Positions 8,966 through 16,374 of a stretch of 64,000 nt of DNA are shown here, piece by piece (within the stretch, counting starts at the first letter, position 1; each line of letters opens with the position of its first letter). The position numbers and the translations under genes were made by a program. The stretch comes from Vicinamibacterales bacterium (GTDB taxonomy: Bacteria > Acidobacteriota > Vicinamibacteria > Vicinamibacterales > UBA2999). The stretch is taken from assembly GCA_041394705.1 (NCBI GenBank), contig JAWKHS010000004.1, positions 548,061 through 612,060 on the forward strand, read 5' to 3'. The notes under the pieces are model-generated. The model made no database searches, was not told the DNA's origin, and saw nothing but the letters and a program-made list of their open reading frames with translations.

Positions 8966-9653
8966 GGGCCCTCCACTCGGGCGAAAACATCCGGGCGGCC
9001 ACGCCCGGGACGGCGGCCAGCGAGGCCACCACGATGTCGGCGAGGCCGGCGGTCCGGTCGCCCGTCGGCACCGCGCGCGCGGGCAGCCAGATCGTCCGCA
9101 GGCCGGCCTCCCGGGCCCCGGCGATGTCACAGACGGGGTCGTCGCCGACGAAGATCGCGGCCTCGCGCGCCACGCCCAGCCGGCGGCAGGCCTCGTGGAA
9201 GGGCGCGCGATCGGGCTTGCCCTGTCCGGTGCCGTGCTCGGTCGCGTAGACGACCGTCGACACGAGCGCGCCGAGGCCGAGCGCCCGCACCTTCCGCGCC
9301 TGGATGTCCGGCCGGCCGTTGGTGACGATGCCCAGGCGCCAGCCCGGCGCCAGGGCGCAGAGCACCGAGCGGGTGAGCTCGGGGAGCGCCAGGTCGGGCA
9401 CGTGCGTGCGCATCAGGTCCACCAGGCCGGGGACGGCGGCCGCGCCGAGGCCGGCGCGGCCGGCCAGCGCCTGGAGCTCCTGGCCGCGGGCCGCCTGGAA
9501 GGCGTCGAGCAGCACCTCCAGCGCGGCGCCGGCCGTGAGCGGGCTCGTGGTCGCCACGTGCGCCGCCACCGCCCGGAAGCCGCTGAGGATGAACCGCTCG
9601 TGCGCGTAGAGCGTGTCGTCCAGATCGAAGAGGACCGCGCGGGGCTCACGCAT
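8955..9653 (-). CDS. HAD-superfamily phosphatase
   Basis: 232 aa. HAD motif I is FDLDDTLY (nucleophile and general acid Asp near the N-terminus), motif II is IVTNG, and motif IV is FVGDDPVCDIAGA; a helical cap lies between I and II. This is a soluble haloacid-dehalogenase-type hydrolase. In the sialic-acid pathway a phosphatase removes the 9-phosphate made by phosphate-utilising NeuB homologues, so it may act on the NeuB-like product encoded immediately downstream. That role is inferred from position, because HAD substrate range is broad. Starts overlap on both sides, consistent with an operon. Confidence 0.85.
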   Translation of the reverse strand: MREPRAVLFDLDDTLYAHERFILSGFRAVAAHVATTSPLTAGAALEVLLDAFQAARGQELQALAGRAGLGAAAVPGLVDLMRTHVPDLALPELTRSVLCALAPGWRLGIVTNGRPDIQARKVRALGLGALVSTVVYATEHGTGQGKPDRAPFHEACRRLGVAREAAIFVGDDPVCDIAGAREAGLRTIWLPARAVPTGDRTAGLADIVVASLAAVPGVAARMFSPEWRAHAA

Positions 9654-10626
9654 GCGCGCCTCCTCCCGCCGCCAGGGCGACGAGCGCCGCGGCGACGCGC
9701 GCGGCGCCCCGGCCGTCCACGAGGCCGCGGCCGGCGACCGCCATCCGGCGGCGGGCCGAGGGCGTCGTCAGGAGCCGGGCGGCCGCATCCGCCACGCGGG
9801 CGGCGGACCCGCGCGCGCCGAGGCTCCCCGCGTCGACGACGGCGCCTCGGGCGGCCATGGCCCGGATGGCCGGCCGCTGCGCCGGCACGACGGCCACGGC
9901 CACCGCCGGGACACCGAGCGCGCACGCTTCCTGGGCCGTCAGGCCGCCGGCGACGATCGCGACGCGCGCGGCCGCGAGCGCGGCGGCCAGGCGGGCCGGC
10001 GGGACCCAGCGCGCGCCGGGCAGGGTCGGGCGGACGCGGGCCGTGAACCCGGGCGCGACGCGGATGTCGGCGGCGGGCACCCTGGACGCCAGGGCGCGCA
10101 CCACCGCCCCGACGTGCGGGAACACGTGGGCGCCGCCGCCCAGCGCCACCACGATCGGACCACGGCGCGGGGCACGGCGGCGGGCGCGGATGGCCGGCAG
10201 GCGCGGATCGAGGACCGCGAAGCGCGGGCCCAGGCACCGCCCGGGGCGCTCGTCGGCGTGTGTGCGGACGCTCCCGTCGATGACCAGATCGGCGCCCAGC
10301 GCGCGGGGCGAGGCATCGCGCACGACCGCCACCGGCACGCCGCGCCGGCGCGCGGCGGCCACCCAGATCCTGGCGGCGCGGGCGTCGGGATCGTCCACGA
10401 CGAGCAGCCGCAGGCCGGGACGCGCCAGGGCGGTCACGCCGCGCGGGGCCACGCGCACGCCGAGGGCCCCGGCCGCGCGCGCCGTGCCGGCGCTCCCGCG
10501 CAGCGAGACGATGGGACGGACGCCCAGCGCACGGGCCAGGGCGCGGCAGCGCGCCAGGTGGCCGAATCCCACCCGTGGTCCCGCGGCCGCACGAAAGAGG
10601 ACGCCCATGTCGCCAGTAATCGGCAT
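9646..10626 (-). CDS. PseG/SpsG-like nucleotide-sugar hydrolase or glycosyltransferase
   Basis: 326 aa. The start FRAAAGPRVGFGHLARCRALARAL matches the G-x-GH-x-x-R segment of PseG/SpsG proteins, which have a GT-B fold related to MurG and hydrolyse UDP-linked diacetamido sugar to release the six-carbon precursor for NeuB/PseI. The C-terminal half carries VVALGGGAHVFPHV and a donor-site stretch VAGGLTAQEACALGVPAVAV. ATG 10626 sits in a TGATG overlap with the aminotransferase stop and follows AGGT; GTG 10629 and ATG 10608 are possible. The exact sugar is not determinable. Confidence 0.75.
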   Translation of the reverse strand: MPITGDMGVLFRAAAGPRVGFGHLARCRALARALGVRPIVSLRGSAGTARAAGALGVRVAPRGVTALARPGLRLLVVDDPDARAARIWVAAARRRGVPVAVVRDASPRALGADLVIDGSVRTHADERPGRCLGPRFAVLDPRLPAIRARRRAPRRGPIVVALGGGAHVFPHVGAVVRALASRVPAADIRVAPGFTARVRPTLPGARWVPPARLAAALAAARVAIVAGGLTAQEACALGVPAVAVAVVPAQRPAIRAMAARGAVVDAGSLGARGSAARVADAAARLLTTPSARRRMAVAGRGLVDGRGAARVAAALVALAAGGGAHA

Positions 10627-11792
10627 CACCGCACCTGACCCGCAATTGCGCGGCGCAGCGCCTCGACCACGACCCAGGCGTCGTCGTCCGCCATGCCGCC
10701 CGACAGCGGCAGCGACAGGATGCGGTCCGACACGCGCTCGGCCACCGGGAACATGCCGCGCGTCAGGCGGAAGCGCTCGCGGTAGTAGCGCTGCAGGTGG
10801 AGCGCGCGGAAGTGCACGCTGGTCGCGATGCCCCGGCTGGCCAGGTGCGCGGCGAGATCGTCGCGCCGCCAGCCCGACTCCGGTTCGACGAGCACCGAAT
10901 AGAGATGACGGGCGTGGACGTCGCCGGCGGGCACGGGCGCCGGCCTAGCGAGCGGCAGGTCCGCCAGGCCCTCGTCGTAGATGCGCCAGATGGCCGCGCG
11001 CCGGACCAGGCGGGTCTCGAGCGCCCGCAGCTGGTGCAGGCCGATCGCGGCCGCGATGTCCGGCATGTTGTACTTGAAGCCCGGGAAGAGCACGTCGTAG
11101 TGCGGGGTGCCCGTGGCCCGGTACCGCGCCCACCCGTCACGGCTGATGCCGTGCTGCGACGCGGTGCGGGCGAACCCGGCCACCTCGTCGGAGGCGGTCG
11201 TGAGCATGCCGCCCTCCCCCGTCGTCAGGTTCTTGGTGGCGTAGAAGCTGAAGCACGTGACGTCGGCCGTCGTCCCGATCTTGCGTCCCTGCGACACGGC
11301 CTCGACCGCGTGCGCCGCGTCCTCGATGACGACCAGCCCGTGCCGGTCGGCCACGTCGCGAAACGCCGCGACGTCGACGGGCCGGCCCCCGAAGTGCACG
11401 GGCACCAGCGCGCGCGTGGTCGGCCCGACGGCCGCGGCCGCCGCCTCGGGCGACAGGTTCCAGGTCACGGGGTCGATGTCCGCGAAGCGGGGGGTCGCCC
11501 CGGCGTGGATGGCGACGTTGGCCGTCGCGCAGAACGTGAGGGGCGTCGTCACCACGTCGTCGCCGGGACCGATCTCGTAGGCGAGGAGCGCCAGGTGCAG
11601 CGCGGCCGTGCAGGAGTTGAGGGCCAGGGCGTGCGGCGCCCCGACGTAGCCGGCGAAGGCCTCCTCGAACTGCCGCGCGCGCGGCCCGGTCGACAGCCAG
11701 CCCGACTCGAGTGCGGCGACGACCTCCTCGATTTCGGCCCGCCCGATGACGGGCGGCGCGAAGGGCACGGCCGTGGACGTCGTGGGGGCCAT
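10626..11792 (-). CDS. DegT/DnrJ/EryC1 (PseC/SpsC-like) sugar aminotransferase
   Basis: 388 aa PLP-dependent enzyme transferring an amino group to a UDP-4-keto sugar. Features: NSCTAALHLAL cofactor phosphate-binding loop, VVIEDAAHAVEA with the PLP-ring Asp, CFSFYATKNLTTGEGGM with the Schiff-base Lys, and the dimer segment FKYNMPDIAAAIGLHQL. It supplies the amino sugar for the PseG-like and NeuB-like enzymes encoded next. No PseB/dehydratase gene is seen in this operon, so the keto-sugar substrate must come from elsewhere. ATG 11792 overlaps the upstream stop by 1 nt (TGATG). Confidence 0.92.
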   Translation of the reverse strand: MAPTTSTAVPFAPPVIGRAEIEEVVAALESGWLSTGPRARQFEEAFAGYVGAPHALALNSCTAALHLALLAYEIGPGDDVVTTPLTFCATANVAIHAGATPRFADIDPVTWNLSPEAAAAAVGPTTRALVPVHFGGRPVDVAAFRDVADRHGLVVIEDAAHAVEAVSQGRKIGTTADVTCFSFYATKNLTTGEGGMLTTASDEVAGFARTASQHGISRDGWARYRATGTPHYDVLFPGFKYNMPDIAAAIGLHQLRALETRLVRRAAIWRIYDEGLADLPLARPAPVPAGDVHARHLYSVLVEPESGWRRDDLAAHLASRGIATSVHFRALHLQRYYRERFRLTRGMFPVAERVSDRILSLPLSGGMADDDAWVVVEALRRAIAGQVR

Positions 11793-12304
11793 CAGTGCCT
11801 CGCGGCGCTCCGGAGCCAGGCCGGGCTCGTCGCCCGCGGCACCTCTGTGCCGGCCAGGAGGGCGGCCGTCAGGTGCACCTTCGTCCGGACACCCTCGATG
11901 CCCTCGATCTCGAGGACGGGCGCCCGCCAGGCCAGGCCGGTCGGCCGCCACGGCTGGCCGTCCGGCGCCTCGACCGTCACGCCGCCGACGACGGCGCCGT
12001 CGAGCTCGAGAATCTGCACGCGGCGGTTCCCGTAGTCGGCGACGGCGAGCCACACGGCGTCGGGCGTGTCGAGCGGCAGGCGCTCGCCGGCGAACTCGGG
12101 ACGGACGAACGCCAGGTCCAGCGGCGTGTCGAGACAGCCCGGCGCGCGGCCGTACCCGCCGAACGCGCGCACGATGCGGCCCGCCTCGTCACTCACGACG
12201 ACGCGATGGCCCACCGCGTCGCACCGATAGCGCAGCGTCATGCCGGTCGTGCCGTAGAAGATCGTCCCGGTGCCGGGGGCGGGGTGGGTGCACACGAGGC
12301 TCAT
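11792..12304 (-). CDS. Small NHL-repeat-like protein
   Basis: 170 aa, no signal peptide or membrane helix. A single clear NHL-type unit is visible: GGYGRAPGCLDTPLDLAF followed, after an insert, by VADYGNRRVQILELDG, the pattern seen in beta-propeller blades that often mediate protein contacts. One unit cannot form a full propeller, so it may oligomerise or be a remnant. It is second in the glycan-motAB operon with an ATGA overlap upstream, directly before the aminotransferase. The function is unknown; a scaffold for the glycan enzymes or for flagellin is only a guess. Confidence 0.7.
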   Translation of the reverse strand: MSLVCTHPAPGTGTIFYGTTGMTLRYRCDAVGHRVVVSDEAGRIVRAFGGYGRAPGCLDTPLDLAFVRPEFAGERLPLDTPDAVWLAVADYGNRRVQILELDGAVVGGVTVEAPDGQPWRPTGLAWRAPVLEIEGIEGVRTKVHLTAALLAGTEVPRATSPAWLRSAARH

Positions 12305-12912
12305 GCCGCGGTCCTTTCGCGAATCGGCGACAGCACGTCTGTCCAGGCCGCCACGAGCGGCGCCAGCCTCAGGTCCAGGGCGTCGGCGGTCGCCGCGCCG
12401 TCCGCCCGGGCCTGCTGGGTGACCACGTCCTCCAGGGCGCCGGCGAGGCGATGCCCGAAGGCGGTCATCGCGGCATCGGACCCGCACGTCGTGCCGAGCG
12501 TGGCGTCGGCCGCCGTGGCCGCCGCCGCGGTGAGCGTGATCAAGGTCTGGAGCGCCGACACGAGCGCCGTCAGCTGCAGCGGCGCGTCGGGCGCGCCGGC
12601 CCTGAGCGAGGCCGCGGTGAGGCGGATGCCGGCGACGAGTTCCGGCACGCTGTCGGCGGCCGCATCGATCGAGGCCCTGAGCAGCGCCGTCGCCTGCTCG
12701 GCGTCCACGTCGATCCGTGCAACGGCATCGAGCGGCACGGCGGCCACGGCAGGGTCGCGAAATGACGGCTGGTCGACACCGTCGAATCGCACCGCCGTCA
12801 CCACCCGCCCGTCGACGGCGAGCCGGCCATCGAGGCCGTCGAGCAGTTCCCCCCAGGTTTTCGGCCGGAAATCGAATCGTTCCGGCTCAAGGTTCACCAG
12901 GCACTCCGCCAT
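12301..12912 (-). CDS. Hypothetical protein, first gene of the glycan-motAB operon
   Basis: 203 aa, not recognised. The sequence is alanine/leucine-rich with no Cys cluster, signal peptide or membrane helix. The N-terminal third (NLEPERFDFRPKTWGELLDGLDGRLAVDGRVVTAVRFDG) looks like a small mixed alpha/beta region; the rest is predicted helical. ATG 12912 follows GGAGA, and a sigma-54-like promoter lies just upstream. It is divergent from flagellin by about 165 nt and its stop overlaps the NHL gene (ATGA). Co-regulation with flagellin-glycan genes suggests a flagellar role, but nothing more specific can be read. Confidence 0.7.
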   Translation of the reverse strand: MAECLVNLEPERFDFRPKTWGELLDGLDGRLAVDGRVVTAVRFDGVDQPSFRDPAVAAVPLDAVARIDVDAEQATALLRASIDAAADSVPELVAGIRLTAASLRAGAPDAPLQLTALVSALQTLITLTAAAATAADATLGTTCGSDAAMTAFGHRLAGALEDVVTQQARADGAATADALDLRLAPLVAAWTDVLSPIRERTAA

Positions 12913-12937
12913 GTGTCGTGTCTCCGGCAGGAGAGGG

Positions 12938-12953
12938 AGCCGGATTCGTGCCA
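12938..12953 (-). promoter_or_regulatory. Sigma-54-type promoter for the glycan-motAB operon
   Basis: On the minus strand the sequence reads TGGCAC-GAATC-CGGCT: a perfect -24 half and a -12 half keeping the essential GC with correct spacing. The predicted transcription start is about 12927, some 15 nt before ATG 12912 and right at the GGAGA ribosome site. An NtrC-type activator is encoded in this window. Confidence 0.6.
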
Positions 12954-12970
12954 GGTGCCGGACGGGCGAT

Positions 12971-12997
12971 TCAAGCTCCGGCGGCGATGCCCGATTA
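12971..12997 (+). promoter_or_regulatory. Sigma-28 (FliA) promoter of flagellin
   Basis: TCAAGCTC, exactly 11 nt, then CCCGATTA, close to the FliA consensus TAAAGTTT-N11-GCCGATAA with the correct spacing. It lies 80 nt before the flagellin ATG, giving a leader of about 70 nt. The same TCAAG/CCGATT pattern recurs before several other late genes in the window, which supports it. Confidence 0.8.
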
Positions 12998-13034
12998 CTT
13001 CCCCGACGCGGGGACCGCATCGCAGCCCGCGCGA

Positions 13035-13070
13035 GCCGGCAGGGACGCCGGCCCGGACTCACGGAGGAGA
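13035..13070 (+). promoter_or_regulatory. Predicted CsrA-binding flagellin leader (GGA hairpin plus GGAGGA site)
   Basis: GCCGGC-AGGGAC-GCCGGC (13035-13052) forms a 6-bp hairpin with GGA in its 6-nt loop, the preferred shape of a CsrA site. Twenty nt later the ribosome binding site ACGGAGGAGA (13061-13070) holds two more GGA motifs before ATG 13077. CsrA dimers bridge a loop GGA and a ribosome-site GGA at about this spacing in known flagellin leaders. csrA and fliW are both encoded in this window. A second small hairpin, CCCCG-ACG-CGGGG, is at 13001-13013. Confidence 0.6.
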
Positions 13071-13076
13071 CTCACG

Positions 13077-13874
13077 ATGGCTTCGTTCTCAGTTGTCAGC
13101 AACATCTCGGCCGCCAACGCCCAGGCCAACCTCAACACCACCAACGTCGGTCTGCAGAAGACCCTGACCCGCCTGTCGAGCGGCTTCCGCATCAACATGG
13201 CGGGCGACGACGCGGCGGGCCTCGCCGTGGCGAACTCCTATCGCTCCGACGTGGCGGTGCTCAACCAGGGCATGCGGAACGCCAACGACGGCCTGTCGAC
13301 CCTGCAGATCAAGAACGGCGCGCTGGACAACATCAGCACGCTCCTCGACCGCATGGCGACGCTGGCGACCCAGTCGGCCTCCGCGGGTTTCACGGGCAGC
13401 CGCGCCACGCTGGACCAGGAATTCCAGGACGTCATCTCGGAAATCGGCCGTGAGGTCACGGTGGCCGGTCTCGGCTCTGCGCAGGGCTTCTCGGTGTTCG
13501 TCAGCTCCGGCGCGAGCGGCACGGTGGGCGGCACGATCGGCGCCGCCGACACGACCACCCTCGGCATCGGCTCGCTGAGCATCTCCACCGCGGGCGGCGC
13601 CAGCACGGCGGTCTCGGCCATCACGACGGCCGTCGCCACGGTCGGCACGGTGGTGGGCAACGTCGGTTCGCTCCAGAACCGCCTGCAGTACGCCGTCAGC
13701 CTGGCGCAGAACCAGTCGGTCAACACCCGCGCTGCCGAGAGCCGCATCCGCGACGCCAACATGGCCGAGGAGTCGGCGAACCTCACCCGCTACAACATCC
13801 TGACCCAGAGCGGCATCGCCGCCCTCGCGCAGGCCAACCAGCAGAGCTCGTCGGTCCTGTCGCTGCTCCGGTAA
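13077..13874 (+). CDS. fliC: Flagellin
   Basis: 265 aa, a short flagellin with only the conserved D0/D1 coiled-coil ends and a small alanine/threonine-rich middle. The N-terminal landmark is LTRLSSGFRINMAGDDAAGLA; the C-terminal part has ESRIRDANMAEESANLTRYNILTQ and ends VLSLLR, the usual three-residue pattern for export and filament packing. It is exported unfolded with the FliS chaperone encoded downstream. Start ATG 13077 follows a strong ACGGAGGAG. A sigma-28 promoter and a CsrA-type leader precede it and a hairpin follows. The nearby divergent glycan operon suggests the exposed central region is glycosylated. Confidence 0.97.
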   Translation: MASFSVVSNISAANAQANLNTTNVGLQKTLTRLSSGFRINMAGDDAAGLAVANSYRSDVAVLNQGMRNANDGLSTLQIKNGALDNISTLLDRMATLATQSASAGFTGSRATLDQEFQDVISEIGREVTVAGLGSAQGFSVFVSSGASGTVGGTIGAADTTTLGIGSLSISTAGGASTAVSAITTAVATVGTVVGNVGSLQNRLQYAVSLAQNQSVNTRAAESRIRDANMAEESANLTRYNILTQSGIAALAQANQQSSSVLSLLR

Positions 13875-14010
13875 TCGCAGGCGTCCGCGGACGCGGCCGG
13901 TGCGCACGTCGCGCCGGCCGGGCGCCGCGGTGACTGACGGAGCATCGTCACCGACCACGCACGGGCAGACGCCGCGTCCCACGGACCGGCGCACGGCCCG
14001 CCGCCATGGA

Positions 14011-14039
14011 GCGGGCAGGCGTCCCCACCGCCTGCCCGC
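14011..14039 (+). terminator. Hairpin terminator candidate after flagellin
   Basis: An 11-bp perfect stem (14011-14021 with 14029-14039, arms GCGGGCAGGCG and its complement) with a 7-nt loop TCCCCAC, followed by CGTTTC. The T run is weak, but it lies between flagellin and the fliD promoter and would separate the two transcripts. Confidence 0.5.
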
Positions 14040-14048
14040 CGTTTCACA

Positions 14049-14064
14049 TGGCAAGGCTTTCGCA
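14049..14064 (+). promoter_or_regulatory. Sigma-54-type promoter for fliD-fliS-fliT
   Basis: TGGCAA-GGCTT-TCGCA: the GG and GC dinucleotides are correctly spaced and only two minor consensus positions differ. The predicted start is near 14075, giving about a 36-nt leader that contains AGGAGG before GTG 14111. Confidence 0.6.
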
Positions 14065-14110
14065 CGGAGCATGGGGGCCGGCGCGCGAACGCGCCCGGCG
14101 AGGAGGTCCT

Positions 14111-15478
14111 GTGGGATCCCCGATCACGCTGAGCGGCTTCAACAACATCGACTTCAACCAGATCCTGACGGCGATCATGAGCCAGGAGAGCCAGCCTCTC
14201 CAGGCGATGCAGAGCCGCCAGAACGCGCTGCAGTCCCGGGCCAACACGTTCAGCCAGCTCGTGACCCGCGCCTCCGCGCTGGGCCAGGCCGCGGCGAAGC
14301 TGTCGACCACGACCGACATCAGCGGGTTCGCCGCCAAGAGCAGCAACACGGCCGCCGTGTCGGCCGATGCCACCGCCACGGCGCAGGCCGGCCGGTACGA
14401 GGTGGTGGTCAACCAGCTCGCCAAGGCCCAGGTCACGGCGTCGAGCACGACGGCGCCCGACGCCGACACGACCGTGGTGGCCTCCGGCGGCACCATCACC
14501 ATTGGCGGCATCACCGTGTCGCTCACCGGTGCGGTGACGCTGCGCGGCCTGGCCGACGCCATCAACGCCTCGAGCAACCCGCCGGCCAGGGCCTCGGTCG
14601 TCCAGAGCGGCCCGGGCGCCTACCGGCTCGTCCTGTCGGCGAAGGACTCGGGCGTCGCCAACGCCTTCACGATCACGAACAACCTGACGGGCGGCGCCGG
14701 TGTCGCCTTCGGGGACGCGGACGGCGACGGCACCTCGGGCGACTCGGCGGCCGACAACGCCGTCCAGGCGAGCGACGCCTCGCTCCTCGTGAACAACATC
14801 CCCGTCACGAGCACGACCAACACGCTCACCGACGCGGTACCGGGCGTCACGCTCACGCTCTTCAAGGAGGACCCGTCCGCCACCGTCGTGGTCGACGTCG
14901 CGCCGGACGCCTCCAAGCTGAAGGACCGGATCACGTCCTTCATCACCCAGTACAACGACCTGGTGAAGTTCTCGAACGACCAGGTGGCGGCGGCGACGCG
15001 CGGCGACCAGTCCGCGATCGGCCGCGACCCGCTGCTGCGACAGCTGCGCGAGCAGCTGCGCGCGGCCTTCGTGAGCGACTACGCCACGGGCGGTGCCCTG
15101 ACCACGCTCTCGCAGGCCGGCATCGAATTCACGCGCACGGGCACCCTCCAGCTCAACGAGACGACCTTCGCGGCCGCCACGGCCTCGGGCACGGCCGATC
15201 TCGAGAAGCTGTTCGTGGGCGCCGGCGGCGTCACCGGCGTGTTCGCGGGCGTCCAGCCGCTCATCGACACCTACACGGACTCGGACGGCCTGCTCCCGGG
15301 CGCCAAGAAGCAGCTCACGGACCAGGCGTCGCGGCTGAGCGACTCGATCGCGTCGATGCAGGAGCGCCTGGCGATCCGCCGCGCCGCCCTGCAGAAAGAG
15401 TTCATCGCGGCCGATCAAGCCATGAGCCTGCTGAAAGCCCAGAGCGGGTCGCTGGCCAACTTCGGCGCGCAGCTGTAG
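14111..15478 (+). CDS. fliD: Flagellar filament cap protein FliD
   Basis: 455 aa. The N-terminus has the FliD pattern (ITLSGFNNIDFNQILTAIM), followed by a FliD_N coiled coil, immunoglobulin-like middle domains rich in Thr/Gly (ITIGGITVSLTGAV, SLLVNNIPVTS), and a C-terminal FliD_C domain (ITSFITQYNDLVKF; DQASRLSDSIASMQERL). It caps the growing filament and folds exported flagellin. GTG 14111 was chosen because AGGAGG stands directly before it and the family N-terminus begins there; upstream in-frame residues look non-coding. fliS follows 24 nt downstream, forming a fliD-fliS-fliT operon. Confidence 0.95.
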   Translation: MGSPITLSGFNNIDFNQILTAIMSQESQPLQAMQSRQNALQSRANTFSQLVTRASALGQAAAKLSTTTDISGFAAKSSNTAAVSADATATAQAGRYEVVVNQLAKAQVTASSTTAPDADTTVVASGGTITIGGITVSLTGAVTLRGLADAINASSNPPARASVVQSGPGAYRLVLSAKDSGVANAFTITNNLTGGAGVAFGDADGDGTSGDSAADNAVQASDASLLVNNIPVTSTTNTLTDAVPGVTLTLFKEDPSATVVVDVAPDASKLKDRITSFITQYNDLVKFSNDQVAAATRGDQSAIGRDPLLRQLREQLRAAFVSDYATGGALTTLSQAGIEFTRTGTLQLNETTFAAATASGTADLEKLFVGAGGVTGVFAGVQPLIDTYTDSDGLLPGAKKQLTDQASRLSDSIASMQERLAIRRAALQKEFIAADQAMSLLKAQSGSLANFGAQL

Positions 15479-15502
15479 CCCCCTTCCCGGAGACCGACAC
15501 GG

Positions 15503-15904
15503 ATGACGTCGCAGCGTGGACTTTCGACCTACCGGCAGACCGAGGTGCAGTCGCGCACCCCGCTCGAGCTGGTCGTGATGCTCTACGACGGCGCCCTCAG
15601 GTTCCTGCACCAGGCGCGCGAGGCGGTGGAGCGCGGCGACATCGCCGCGCGGCGTGACGCGACCGCGCGCGCGCTGGCCATCGTCAGCGAGCTCCAGAGC
15701 ACGCTGAACCTGGCCGAGGGCGGCGAGATCGCGCAGCGCCTCGACGGGCTCTACACCTACGTCAACGGGCGGATCCTGCAGGCGGCCGGCGACAACACGA
15801 CGGCCCCGCTGGACGACGCCGCCCGCGTCATGACGTCGCTGCGCGACAGCTGGGCCTCCATCGCGACGCCCGCCGCCGAGACGCCGATCCGGGGCGCCGC
15901 GTGA
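15503..15904 (+). CDS. fliS: Flagellin export chaperone FliS
   Basis: 133 aa, all-helical. Landmarks: STYRQTEVQSRTPLELVVMLYDGALRFLHQA at the N-terminus and YVNGRILQAA in the third helix, both typical of FliS. It binds the C-terminus of flagellin in the cytoplasm, preventing premature polymerisation and delivering it to FlhA. The C-terminal tail is alanine/proline-rich. The stop overlaps the GTG of the next gene (GTGA), implying coupled translation. Confidence 0.93.
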   Translation: MTSQRGLSTYRQTEVQSRTPLELVVMLYDGALRFLHQAREAVERGDIAARRDATARALAIVSELQSTLNLAEGGEIAQRLDGLYTYVNGRILQAAGDNTTAPLDDAARVMTSLRDSWASIATPAAETPIRGAA

Positions 15905-16374
15905 CCGACCGCGATCTCGCCGACGCGCTCGAGCAGTACCGGGCAGGCCTCGACGCCGAGATCGCGCTCCTGGAGCAACTCGCCCTGGTCGCCGCGCGCC
16001 AGCAGGGCGTCACCGCGCGCCGCGACTACGAGCAGCTGGGCGTCGAGGGCGACGAACGCGACCGCCTCACGCGGGCCCTCGTCTCCATCGAGGAGGGCCT
16101 GCAGCCGGTGCGCGGACGCCTGGCCCTCGCCCGCGACCGCGTGGCCACCCTCGCCGGCTACGGCACGGTCGTCGGCCTCAGGCAGCGCGCGGCGGCCCTC
16201 GTGGCCCGCATCCTCGCCACCGACGAGGAGTCGATGCAGGCGCTCACCGACGCGGAGCTCGCGCGGCGCGCCGCGGTCGCCAGCCTCGAACAGGGCGAGA
16301 CGACGCTGGCCGCGTACCGCCGCGTGCTCACGCCGTCGTTCGGCCAGGCCTCGCTCGTCAATCGGCGCGGCTGA
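15901..16374 (+). CDS. FliT/FlgN-like flagellar chaperone candidate
   Basis: 157 aa, predicted almost entirely helical with heptad-like charged residues (LEQYRAGLDAEIALLEQLALVAARQQ) and no membrane segment. Size, composition and position directly after fliS fit FliT, the cap-protein chaperone, or a FlgN-like protein; sequence conservation in these families is too low for certainty. GTG 15901 overlaps the fliS stop. Its 3' end overlaps the convergent GNAT gene by 17 nt (16358-16374), so there is no room for a dedicated terminator. Confidence 0.65.
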   Translation: MTDRDLADALEQYRAGLDAEIALLEQLALVAARQQGVTARRDYEQLGVEGDERDRLTRALVSIEEGLQPVRGRLALARDRVATLAGYGTVVGLRQRAAALVARILATDEESMQALTDAELARRAAVASLEQGETTLAAYRRVLTPSFGQASLVNRRG

